A DNA stretch of 32,218 bases from Caryophanales bacterium UBA6879 (lineage in GTDB: Bacteria > Bacillota_I > Bacilli_A > RFN20 > CAG-288): the NCBI GenBank assembly GCA_002449135.1, contig DKCH01000054.1:204-32421 (forward strand). Reading direction: 5' to 3'. This document shows positions 7,289-14,675 of the stretch, piece after piece. The notes under the pieces were generated by a model. It had not been told where the DNA came from. It was given only the letters and a program-made list of their open reading frames with translations, and searched no databases. The position numbers were made by a program, and so were the translations under genes. The number at the start of each line of letters is the position of its first letter. Position 1 is the first letter of the stretch.

Positions 7289-10226
7289 GTTCTCTTTCCT
7301 CTTTTTCTTCCATGGCAGCTTTTAAGGAACGCAATCTAATTCTAATTGCACCTAAATTAGAAATTTCATCTATTTTTAATTGAGTATAAAATTTATTATT
7401 TTCTTCTAAAATTCTTCTTACTTCATCACTAGTAATAGCATCTAAACCACATCCAAAAGAAACTAATTGAATTAGTTGCATATCGGGATTTTTACAAACC
7501 ACATTTGCAGCTTTATATAAACGAGCATGATAAGTCCACTGATTTAATACTTTTAAATCCAATTTAGAATTAAAATCGTAAGATAAAACATCTTCAGAAA
7601 TAACTGCTAAATCCAAAGAATTAATTAACTTATCAATACCATGATTAATTTCCTTATCTAAATGATAAGGACGTCCAGCTAAAACAATAATATCCTTATT
7701 TTTAGTTCTCGCTTCAGAAATAATTTCTTGACCTTTTAAGTAAATTGAATGTTTAAAATCAAAATAAGTTTTAAAGGCTTCTTTTAAAGCAGAAGAAATC
7801 TGATGAGAAGAAAAATCATACTTAATTAAATATTTCTTTAATGTTTTAACAGTGGGCTTAAAATCATTCAAATCAATAAAAGGATCTAAAAAATTATCTT
7901 TTGTTATTTCTGAATTATTTTGCTTAATCAACTCACCATAATAAGCAACAATAGGACAATTAAAATGGTTTGAAGTATTTTTTTCATCTAGATTATAAGT
8001 AGAGGATGGATAAAAAATAAAATCTACATGCTTACTTAGTAAAGATTCAATGTGTCCATGAAACAACTTTGCTGGATAACATACAGTATCAGAAGGAATG
8101 GTATGTTGTCCTTGAAAATATAATGAACGAGAAGATTCATTAGAATAAATAACTTCAAAACCTAAAGCATTAAAAAAAGCTGTCCATAAAGGTAAAAATT
8201 CATACATACCTAAACCTAAAGGTAAACCAACCTTTCCTTTAGGATTTTCTATCTTCTTGTTATAGGATAATAATTTTTCATACTTATATTCAAAAAGATC
8301 TAAATTAGAAGACTTTACTTCTCTACCTTCCCCTTTTTCACATTTATTACCTGAAATAAATCTTCTTTTATCATTAAATGTAATAATCGTCAAATTACAA
8401 TATGCAGTACATGCACGACAAATTGTTCCAATTGCTTTATAAGTAAAATTCTTTAATTCTTCTTTAGAAATTATACCTAAATGTCCATTTTTCTCTTTAG
8501 CATATATAGCAGCACCAAAAGCCCCCATTAAACCAGCGATAGAGGGTCTAATTACTTTTTTATGCACTTCCATTTCAAAAGCTCTTAAAATCGCATCATT
8601 TAAAAATGTTCCACCTTGAACAATAATTTTATTACCTAATTCATCAGGTGATTTAAATCTAATAACTTTATAAATAGCATTCTTAACAATTGAGGTAGAT
8701 AATCCAGCAGAAATATCTTCTAAATTAGCCCCTTCCTTTTGAGCTTGTTTAACAGAAGAATTCATAAAAACTGTACAACGTGAACCTAATTCAACAGGAT
8801 GCTTAGCAAACAAACCTAAATGAGCAAAATCCCTAACACCCATTTTCATAGAATTTGCAAAAGCTTGTATAAAAGAGCCACAGCCAGAAGAACAAGCCTC
8901 ATTAAGCATAATAGAATCAATCGCACCGTTTTTAATTTTAAAACACTTAATATCTTGTCCACCAATATCAATTATAAAATCAACATCTTTTTCAAAAAAT
9001 GATGCAGCCTTATAATGAGCTACAGTCTCAACTAGTCCAAATTCAATTTTTAAAGCAGCTTTTATTAAAGCTTCCCCATAACCAGTAACACAGCCAGAAA
9101 CAATTTTTAAATTTGGATTAGCAATTTCATAAATTTCTTTTAATTGCTCAACAATTTTATCTATAGGTTGACCATTATTAGCTGAATAATGTGAATATAA
9201 AATTTCAAATTGATCAGAAAGCAAAACCAATTTAGTAGTAGTAGAACCAGCATCAATTCCTAAATACGCTTTACCTTGATAGTTTTTTATATCGCCATAT
9301 TTAATTTTAAAATCCTGATGTTCTTTTAAAAAATCAGCGTATTCTTTTTCACTTTTAAATAACGGCTCAGAATGCAAAATATTTGAACTTAAATCAGCAT
9401 TTTCAATTCTTTGACAAATTTCATCTAAAGAATAAATCTTTTTTTGCTTACTAGCATAACAACTAGCACCTAAAGCCATGAAAATTTTACCATTTTCAGG
9501 GAAAATAGCATTCTCATTTGTTAAATGTAAAGTACTAACAAAAGACTGTTGTAAACCCTTTAAAAAAGATAGTGGACCACCTAAAAATAAAACCTTACCA
9601 GTAATTTTACGACCTTGAGCTAAACCAGAAATAGTTTGATCAACAACAGCATGATAAATAGACATGCAAACATCTTCTCTTTTTGCTCCTTGATTTAAAA
9701 GCGGTTGAATATCAGATTTAGCAAAAACTCCACAACGTGAAGCGATTGGATAAATTTTTTGATAATTTAAAGCTAATTTATCTAATTCAGAAGTTTGAAT
9801 ATTTAATAAAGAAGCCATTTGGTCAATAAATGCACCAGTCCCACCAGCACAAGAGCCATTCATTCTTTCTTCTAAACCATTTGTAAGGAAAATAATTTTT
9901 GCATCTTCTCCACCAAGTTCAATAACATAATCAACATCAGGATAATATTTTTTTACGGCTAAAAATGTTCCCTGGACCTCTTGAACAAATGGTAAATCAC
10001 CTTTTGTAGCTAAGCCCATACCAGCTGATCCTGTAATTGCTACTTTAAATAAAGCATTGGGAAGTAATCTATCAATTTCTTTTAATTGATTTATTAAAAC
10101 CGTTTTTACTGCAGATAAATGCCTTTGATAATTAGAATAAACAATTTTGTCTTGATTAGAAACTACAACAGTTTTAACAGTAGTAGAGCCTACATCAATT
10201 CCTAAAAGATAAATATCTTGATTCAT
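7281..10226 (-). CDS. Acyl-CoA dehydratase activase, two BadF/BadG/HgdC domains plus DUF2229
   Basis: This is a 981-residue protein with two tandem ASKHA-type ATPase domains and a DUF2229-like C-terminal third. Domain 1 starts with LLGIDVGSTTVKTVVV (7-22) and has C126 in NGSCAGGTGAF and C165 in ASRCGVFAKSD. Domain 2 starts with YLGIDAGSTTTKLVLL (321-336) and has C445 in NEACSSGCGSF and C484 in GSRCTVFMNSS. These cysteine pairs match those that bridge a [4Fe-4S] cluster in the HgdC dimer, so this chain could form a pseudo-dimer on its own. A cysteine group follows (C603, C606, C610, C629), then the DUF2229 part from about 664. HgdC-type activators use ATP to drive one low-potential electron into a partner, here probably the coupled HgdB-like protein. 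TAAGG lies before the ATG, 1 base after uppP. Confidence 0.87.
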   Translation of the reverse strand: MNQDIYLLGIDVGSTTVKTVVVSNQDKIVYSNYQRHLSAVKTVLINQLKEIDRLLPNALFKVAITGSAGMGLATKGDLPFVQEVQGTFLAVKKYYPDVDYVIELGGEDAKIIFLTNGLEERMNGSCAGGTGAFIDQMASLLNIQTSELDKLALNYQKIYPIASRCGVFAKSDIQPLLNQGAKREDVCMSIYHAVVDQTISGLAQGRKITGKVLFLGGPLSFLKGLQQSFVSTLHLTNENAIFPENGKIFMALGASCYASKQKKIYSLDEICQRIENADLSSNILHSEPLFKSEKEYADFLKEHQDFKIKYGDIKNYQGKAYLGIDAGSTTTKLVLLSDQFEILYSHYSANNGQPIDKIVEQLKEIYEIANPNLKIVSGCVTGYGEALIKAALKIEFGLVETVAHYKAASFFEKDVDFIIDIGGQDIKCFKIKNGAIDSIMLNEACSSGCGSFIQAFANSMKMGVRDFAHLGLFAKHPVELGSRCTVFMNSSVKQAQKEGANLEDISAGLSTSIVKNAIYKVIRFKSPDELGNKIIVQGGTFLNDAILRAFEMEVHKKVIRPSIAGLMGAFGAAIYAKEKNGHLGIISKEELKNFTYKAIGTICRACTAYCNLTIITFNDKRRFISGNKCEKGEGREVKSSNLDLFEYKYEKLLSYNKKIENPKGKVGLPLGLGMYEFLPLWTAFFNALGFEVIYSNESSRSLYFQGQHTIPSDTVCYPAKLFHGHIESLLSKHVDFIFYPSSTYNLDEKNTSNHFNCPIVAYYGELIKQNNSEITKDNFLDPFIDLNDFKPTVKTLKKYLIKYDFSSHQISSALKEAFKTYFDFKHSIYLKGQEIISEARTKNKDIIVLAGRPYHLDKEINHGIDKLINSLDLAVISEDVLSYDFNSKLDLKVLNQWTYHARLYKAANVVCKNPDMQLIQLVSFGCGLDAITSDEVRRILEENNKFYTQLKIDEISNLGAIRIRLRSLKAAMEEKEEREHE

Positions 10227-10227
10227 T

Positions 10228-11145
10228 TTATAACCTTAACAATTTAATATTATAAAAGAAATCAAAATATTCAGTAAGTAAATTGCTAACACCAACTAAA
10301 AAATATTGATTCATATAAAGAAGTAATAAAACAGCACCTAATGTAATACGATACCAGCCAAAACCAGTAAAAGTATGATTCTTAACAAAATTTGTTAAAA
10401 CCTTAATACATAAATAAGAAACTAAGAAAGCAATAACAACTCCAATTAATAAATATATAGCTTGGTTACTATCCAATGAATTTCCATTAATGACAAACTT
10501 AACAGTCTTTAACAAAGAAGCACCAATCATTACAGGAATAGATAAAAAGAAAGTAAATTTCATACTTGAAGAACGATTACATCCAATAAGCATAGCAGCA
10601 ATAATTGTAATACCAGAACGGGAAGTTCCAGGGATAATAGCTAAAACTTGAGCTAAACCAATAATTAAAGCTACTTTCCAACTAAATGATTTAACATCAG
10701 TATATTTAAATTGAACATTTTTCTTTTTAAAAACATATTCTAATATTATAAAAACTATTCCATAAACAATCAAAGTAATAGAAACAGTCAAATAATTATA
10801 AAAATACTTTTCCATTAAATCATCTAAAAATAAACCAACAATAATAGATGGAATACAAGCTATAAATATATTTAACCAAATTCTCCAAACTTCTTTCTTT
10901 TCTTCTTTAGTTTTATTTTTATAAAAAGGCCAAAGTTCCTTAAAGAAATTAAAAACAACAGCTAAAATAGCACCAAATTGAATAATAACTAAAAATAAAT
11001 CCCAAAAAGCAGAACCTAAATCTTCAGAAATATTAAAGAAATTCTCTAAAATAATCATATGGCCAGTAGAAGAAATAGGTAACCATTCAGTAATACCTTC
11101 AACAATAGCTACAAATATAATTTTTAAAAATGTAACAAAATCCAT
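10228..11145 (-). CDS. uppP: Undecaprenyl-diphosphatase (UppP/BacA)
   Basis: This is a 305-residue integral membrane phosphatase that recycles undecaprenyl diphosphate to the monophosphate carrier for cell-wall and surface polymers; it also gives the bacitracin-resistance phenotype. Both family motifs are intact: EGITEWLPISSTGH (16-29), with the catalytic glutamates and serines, and PGTSRSG (172-178), with the conserved arginine. About eight membrane segments can be seen. The length is slightly above the usual 265-280, from a longer C-terminus. The ATG has no Shine-Dalgarno sequence, and the promoter -10 box lies only 12 bases before it, so the message may be leaderless. Its stop is 1 base from the activase start, so it may lead that operon. 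Its presence argues that a wall or polyprenyl-linked glycans exist. Confidence 0.95.
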   Translation of the reverse strand: MDFVTFLKIIFVAIVEGITEWLPISSTGHMIILENFFNISEDLGSAFWDLFLVIIQFGAILAVVFNFFKELWPFYKNKTKEEKKEVWRIWLNIFIACIPSIIVGLFLDDLMEKYFYNYLTVSITLIVYGIVFIILEYVFKKKNVQFKYTDVKSFSWKVALIIGLAQVLAIIPGTSRSGITIIAAMLIGCNRSSSMKFTFFLSIPVMIGASLLKTVKFVINGNSLDSNQAIYLLIGVVIAFLVSYLCIKVLTNFVKNHTFTGFGWYRITLGAVLLLLYMNQYFLVGVSNLLTEYFDFFYNIKLLRL

Positions 11146-11157
11146 AATTACAAAATT

Positions 11158-11186
11158 ATTTTAAATGTTTTAAATAATGTAAACAA
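11158..11186 (-). promoter_or_regulatory. Promoter of uppP
   Basis: On the minus strand TTGTTT (complement of 11181-11186), a 17-base spacer and TAAAAT (complement of 11158-11163) form a good sigma-A-type promoter. The -10 box ends 12 bases before the ATG at 11145, so the predicted 5' leader is only about 5 bases. Confidence 0.5.
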
Positions 11187-11199
11187 GTAAAAAATCAAC

Positions 11200-11229
11200 T
11201 TGCTATTTAAAAGAACTTAATTATATAAT
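11200..11229 (+). promoter_or_regulatory. Promoter of tRNA-Gly
   Basis: TTGCTA (11200-11205) and TATAAT (11224-11229) are spaced by 18 bases. The predicted start, near 11236, lies about 13 bases before the mature tRNA 5' end. Confidence 0.55.
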
Positions 11230-11248
11230 AAAAAAGCATAAAAAACAC

Positions 11249-11322
11249 GCAGGTGTGGTTTAATGGTAGAACTAGTGCTTCCCAAGCACTAAGCGCGGGT
11301 TCGATTCCCGTCACTTGCTCCA
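11249..11322 (+). tRNA. tRNA-Gly (anticodon CCC)
   Basis: A complete cloverleaf can be folded by hand. The acceptor stem is GCAGGTG with CACTTGC (one G-T pair), the D arm GTTT-AATGGTA-GAAC, and the anticodon stem AGTGC with GCACT. The loop TTCCCAA puts CCC at positions 34-36. The T arm is GCGGG-TTCGATT-CCCGT. The discriminator base is T, followed by an encoded CCA. CCC reads only GGG codons, which are rare in a genome this AT-rich, so a TCC tRNA elsewhere must serve GGA. It stands alone with its own promoter and a downstream hairpin terminator. Confidence 0.95.
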
Positions 11323-11371
11323 GAATTTATAGTTTCTTTGCAGTTGAAAAAATAAATTCTAAGCGCTTTAT

Positions 11372-11401
11372 AAAAAAGGGGGTTCAACCACCCCTTTTTT
11401 T
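11372..11401. terminator. Bidirectional intrinsic terminator
   Basis: A stem AAAAAAGGGG / CCCCTTTTTT encloses GTTCAACCA. Read on the plus strand it ends the tRNA-Gly transcript with a T run; read on the minus strand it ends the lysine transporter operon. The T run reaches into the TAA stop of the ATPase gene (11400-11402). Confidence 0.85.
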
Positions 11402-12401
11402 AATCGATTTTTAAAAATTCTTTTAACCTCTTAGTTTGAGGGTGCTCGATAACATCTTTAGGATTACCTTGCTCAACTATATAACCTTTTTCCATAAAAA
11501 TGACTTTATTAGAAACATTTTTAGCAAAATTCATTTCATGAGTAACAACAATCATAGTCATGCCTTGTTTTGCTAAATCTTTCATAACATTCAATACTTC
11601 ATCAACCATTTCAGGATCCAAGGCAGAAGTTGGTTCATCAAACAAAATAATATCTGGATTCATACAAAGAGCTCTTGCTATTGCTACTCTTTGTTTCTGT
11701 CCACCAGAAAGTTCTCTTATTCGATAATTCATACGATCCTGCATATTGACACTAGTTAGAAACTTAATAGCCATAGCTTTTGCTTCTTCTTTATTTCTTT
11801 TTAAGATTTTTACTTGAGGTAAAATACAATTATCTAAAACATTGTAATTATTAAAAAGATTAAAAGATTGAAAAACCATTGTTAATTTTGCTCGTATCTT
11901 ATCTATTTCTTTAGAATTAATTGTAAAAGTCTTGTTTGCTTTTATGGCTTGTTCATAGGCTTTTTCATCAAAAAACTTATTTTTTTCAATAGGATGCTTT
12001 CGTACTTCTTTATAATCTTTTTTTGCTTGCCTAATCTTAACTTTTAATTGTTTGTCTTTTTTATTTTCTATATATTTATTTTGATAAATTGCTAAATTAT
12101 CTTCTGTCTCAATTAATTTATTATTATATTCATCAACTGCTTTTTTATATTCTTCATAATTAACAAAATCATCTTTACACTTTGCAACATTAAAATAAGT
12201 CAGGCCCTTAAAAACTAATTTTCCTCTTGTAGGTGTCTCCAATAAATTTATACATCTTAAAAAAGTAGATTTTCCACTACCAGATGGACCAATAATAGAA
12301 ACAACATCACCTTTATAAATATCTAAAGAAATATTGTTTAAAACTTTATTTGTTCCATAGAACTTTGCAATATTAGAAATACTTAAAATTGGTTCACTCA
12401 T
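11400..12401 (-). CDS. Polar amino acid (lysine) ABC transporter, ATP-binding protein
   Basis: This is a cytoplasmic ATPase of the GlnQ/HisP family. All motifs are present: Walker A GPSGSGKST (38-46), Q-loop FQSFNLF (177-183), signature LSGGQ (231-235), Walker B ILFDEP (252-257) and switch H288 in VTHEM. It has 333 residues where the family normally has about 245. The excess is one insertion of about 95 residues (roughly 67-165) between Walker A and the Q-loop, rich in K, E, Y and N and likely helical or coiled coil. The frame is continuous and the core motifs are intact, so the insertion looks tolerated or useful. It is the last gene of the three-gene operon, 2 bases after the permease gene. 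Lysine as substrate follows from the riboswitch. Confidence 0.93.
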   Translation of the reverse strand: MSEPILSISNIAKFYGTNKVLNNISLDIYKGDVVSIIGPSGSGKSTFLRCINLLETPTRGKLVFKGLTYFNVAKCKDDFVNYEEYKKAVDEYNNKLIETEDNLAIYQNKYIENKKDKQLKVKIRQAKKDYKEVRKHPIEKNKFFDEKAYEQAIKANKTFTINSKEIDKIRAKLTMVFQSFNLFNNYNVLDNCILPQVKILKRNKEEAKAMAIKFLTSVNMQDRMNYRIRELSGGQKQRVAIARALCMNPDIILFDEPTSALDPEMVDEVLNVMKDLAKQGMTMIVVTHEMNFAKNVSNKVIFMEKGYIVEQGNPKDVIEHPQTKRLKEFLKID

Positions 12402-12403
12402 AT

Positions 12404-13189
12404 TTAAATATCCTTTCTTCTAAGAAAACGGAAGGGATTTAAAGAAAATTTAACTCCATCAAGTTTCTTTTCAATTAATTTGAGACTAAAAGAAGCGACT
12501 AAAGTTAAGACTAAATAAATAGCAGCTAAAATTAAATAAGATTCCATAAATGCATAATTAGTAGTAGCAATTCTATTAAGTCTAAAATAAAGTTCAGTAA
12601 CTGAAATGACGTTTAAAACAGAACTATCTTTAATATTTACAATCAATTCATTACCAATAGTTGGTAAAGCATTTCTTAAGGCTTGTGGCAAAATAATTAA
12701 TACACTTGTTTTACTTGCCGAAAAACCAAGACTCCTAGCACCTTCTATTTGACCAACATCTACACCATTTAAGCCAGATTTAACAATTTCACCCATATAA
12801 GCTGCAGTATTTAAAGTAATAACAATCAAGCCGGCTATTAACCAGCCATTTAAAACATAATTGATATCTCCCTTAAAGAAAATATCTCCCCAATTGAGAC
12901 CAATAGCTGAACAACCATATTTAAATAATAAAGCTTGAACCATCATTGGAGTACCTCTTAAAACTGTAGAATAAATAGTACAAATAGTTAAGCAAAAACC
13001 TTTCAAAAATTTAATAATTTTAGAATCAGTTTCTTTAATTTTTACATTTTTTCCGTATGCTAAAAGTATTCCTAATACTAAACCAATTACTGTTCCGAAA
13101 ATTGCTAAAATAACAGTTGATAAGACACCATAACCTATAATAGCAAAATTCTCACCCCAAACCTTAAAAAGCTTACCAAAATCAACCAT
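12404..13189 (-). CDS. Polar amino acid (lysine) ABC transporter, permease
   Basis: This is a 261-residue membrane protein of the HisM/GlnP family with about five or six hydrophobic segments. The EAA loop that docks on the ATPase is clear: EGARSLGFSASKTSVLIILP (residues about 144-163). The family segment VLRGTPMMVQALLFKYG (near 77-93) is also recognisable. A single permease gene is present, so the transporter probably uses a homodimer in the membrane. The ATG shares one base with the stop of the binding-protein gene (TAATG), so translation is coupled. Cation amino acid import is inferred from the lysine riboswitch, not from the permease sequence. Confidence 0.92.
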   Translation of the reverse strand: MVDFGKLFKVWGENFAIIGYGVLSTVILAIFGTVIGLVLGILLAYGKNVKIKETDSKIIKFLKGFCLTICTIYSTVLRGTPMMVQALLFKYGCSAIGLNWGDIFFKGDINYVLNGWLIAGLIVITLNTAAYMGEIVKSGLNGVDVGQIEGARSLGFSASKTSVLIILPQALRNALPTIGNELIVNIKDSSVLNVISVTELYFRLNRIATTNYAFMESYLILAAIYLVLTLVASFSLKLIEKKLDGVKFSLNPFRFLRRKDI

Positions 13190-14064
13190 TAAGCATTTTC
13201 CCCGGATCTTTTAGCAGCTTCTCCCATCAAAGTATTTCTTTGATCATTTGAAAGTTCTTTTAAAGCATTATTTAATTCATCTTTTAATTCAGTATTTCCT
13301 TTCTTAATACCAATAGAAACACTTAAACCAGTATAATCTTCAGGTAAAAAAGTATAATAATCAACATATAAAACAGATAAACCACCTAAATTAGTCATTG
13401 CTTCAACAACAGGCAATTCTGCTGGCATAGCAAAAGCATTACCAGATTTAACATCATTAGCAGCTAATGGATAAGTGGCTAAAGGACTATCGTGTCTTAT
13501 ATTTTTATTTTCAGTATTTTTAGTAAAGTATTCTTCAATAATATCATCACAAACCACACTAGCTTGACAAACCAAAGATTTACCATCAAAAAGATCTAAT
13601 AATTGTGTATAAGTAGCTGGATTATCTTTTGTACCAAATGTAGTTGGCATATTTTCAGTCTTAATTAAGAAAGCTAAATCAGAATTTAAATAAGGATCAG
13701 TAAAATCAATTTCCTGTCTTCTTTCTTCTGTATCAGTCATTCCAGCTAAAATCATATTAATTTGACCATTTTTAAGATCATTAATTAAGCTTCCCCATTC
13801 AATTCTTTTTAAAACTACTTCTTTACCTAATTTATTAGATAAGAAATGTATTACATCACAATCATAACCATCAGCATATTCATTTGTGCCGTAAATTGGA
13901 AAAGTATGTTCGGATTCTTTATTAGTAGTCCAATTAAATGGTTGGTAATTAGCTTCCATTCCAACTACTAATTTAGAATTATCGACTTCATTAGAATTAC
14001 AACTCACTAAGGTTAAGCCAAAAAGTACTGTTAAAGCAGTAATAGTAAAATTTTTTCTTTTCAT
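13189..14064 (-). CDS. Lysine-type amino acid ABC transporter, substrate-binding lipoprotein
   Basis: This is a 291-residue extracellular binding protein (SBP_bac_3 family). MKRKNFT, a hydrophobic stretch and the lipobox LVSC (19-22) mark a lipoprotein anchored at C22, to be cleaved by LspA. The mature part begins with KLVVGMEANYQPFNWT (31-46), the typical opening strand and ligand-contacting aromatic region. INMILAGMTDTEERRQEIDF (near 107-126) is the family's G-M-x-x-T/R-E block. AGGAGGA lies 8 bases before the ATG. It is the first gene of the operon and follows the lysine riboswitch terminator directly, so expression should fall when cell lysine is high. This makes lysine the most likely cargo, though arginine or ornithine cannot be excluded. 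Confidence 0.92.
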   Translation of the reverse strand: MKRKNFTITALTVLFGLTLVSCNSNEVDNSKLVVGMEANYQPFNWTTNKESEHTFPIYGTNEYADGYDCDVIHFLSNKLGKEVVLKRIEWGSLINDLKNGQINMILAGMTDTEERRQEIDFTDPYLNSDLAFLIKTENMPTTFGTKDNPATYTQLLDLFDGKSLVCQASVVCDDIIEEYFTKNTENKNIRHDSPLATYPLAANDVKSGNAFAMPAELPVVEAMTNLGGLSVLYVDYYTFLPEDYTGLSVSIGIKKGNTELKDELNNALKELSNDQRNTLMGEAAKRSGENA

Positions 14065-14080
14065 TTTTTAAATCCTCCTA

Positions 14081-14115
14081 TAAAAAGAAAAAGATTGCAT
14101 GCCTCGATGCAATCT
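14081..14115 (-). terminator. Intrinsic terminator of the lysine riboswitch
   Basis: On the minus strand AGATTGCAT, loop CGAGGC and ATGCAATCT form a perfect 9-pair stem, followed by TTTTTCTTTTT. It lies between the aptamer and the first gene, so it is the expression platform: transcription stops here when the aptamer is filled. The stem ends about 17 bases before the Shine-Dalgarno sequence. Confidence 0.9.
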
Positions 14116-14134
14116 ATATAAGAGAATTTACACC

Positions 14135-14288
14135 GATAGCGCCTCTAGAATATTCTAGGAGTCTATAGGGATGTTATCCCATAAACCAATCAAATTAAAC
14201 ACCTTTAATTTGTTTCGGCAACCTCACCTTTCACTAGTTTCATAGAATGTCTTCTCCACTAATTACTATTTTTGGTTGCACCTCTATC
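14135..14288 (-). promoter_or_regulatory. Lysine riboswitch (L box) aptamer
   Basis: Read on the minus strand, the element opens with GATAGAGGTGC and closes with GGCGCTATC, which pair as P1. Conserved L-box pieces occur in order: AGAGGTGC, the P2 side GCAACC, AGTA, GGAGAAG, then GGTTGCCGAA closing P2. A P3 hairpin follows (AAATTAAA-GGTG-TTTAATTT), then a TGGG/CCC hairpin (P4) and the CTAGAATATTCTAG hairpin (P5). This order and the GCCGAA junction are diagnostic of the lysine family rather than a T-box. With the terminator after it, it should switch off the transporter operon in high lysine. It identifies lysine as the probable cargo. Confidence 0.92.
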
Positions 14289-14296
14289 CACAATCT

Positions 14297-14315
14297 ATCA
14301 AGAATGATTCTTGAT
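14297..14315. repeat. Perfect 19-base palindrome at the 5' end of the riboswitch transcript
   Basis: ATCAAGAAT and ATTCTTGAT flank a single base. It starts about 8 bases after the -10 box, so it begins at or next to the transcript 5' end. It may be a 5' protective stem-loop or an operator. No regulator family can be named from it. Confidence 0.6.
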
Positions 14316-14322
14316 ATTTAGT

Positions 14323-14351
14323 TTTATATCATGAAATCTTTTTAATGTAAA
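14323..14351 (-). promoter_or_regulatory. Promoter of the lysine transporter operon
   Basis: On the minus strand TTTACA (complement of 14346-14351) is followed after exactly 17 bases by TATAAA (complement of 14323-14328). The predicted start, near 14316, puts the whole aptamer in the leader. Confidence 0.75.
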
Positions 14352-14463
14352 TAAAAAATTAATGAAATCGATTACATTGAAAATAAAAATAATATAAAAT
14401 CTCTTTATAATACTTACAAAATTAATAAAAATATTTTAAAATAAATAAAAAGGAGAAAATAAA

Positions 14464-14673
14464 ATGGTTGAAAAGAAAGTTTATCATATAAACAAAAGAG
14501 CAAAAGATAATAAATGGACAATAAAATTAGAAGGCTCAGAGAAAGTTATAAAAACTTTTACAACAAAAATTGAAGCCGAAGAATATGTAAATGGTCTAGC
14601 AGAAAGACAAGATGGTTCTTATCAAGTCCACGCCTCAAAGGGAAGAAATAAAGGTAAAATTATCAAAAAATAA
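14464..14673 (+). CDS. DUF2188 family small protein
   Basis: This is a 69-residue basic protein. The pattern VYHINKRAKDNKWTIKLEG (residues 6-24), then KTFTTKIEAEEYV and DGSYQVHASKGRNKGKI, matches DUF2188: small proteins with a W-x-[IV]-K strand, a helix rich in A/E, and a closing H-x-x-x-G-R segment. The function is not established. AGGAG lies 8 bases before the ATG, and a TATAAT at 14406-14411 could be its -10 box. It is two bases upstream of the B-repeat lipoprotein gene, so the two are probably one transcript. No signal peptide is present, so it acts in the cytoplasm. Confidence 0.82.
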   Translation: MVEKKVYHINKRAKDNKWTIKLEGSEKVIKTFTTKIEAEEYVNGLAERQDGSYQVHASKGRNKGKIIKK

Positions 14674-14675
14674 TA

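Noticed and set aside
8820..9002. Plus-strand open frame of 60 codons inside the activase gene
   Set aside because: It is antisense to conserved activase sequence, has no ribosome binding site and no recognisable protein features.
14135..14288. T-box or S-box in front of the ABC transporter
   Set aside because: The ordered AGAGGTGC, AGTA, GCCGAA and closing GGCGCTATC elements fit the lysine L-box; no T-box core sequence is present.
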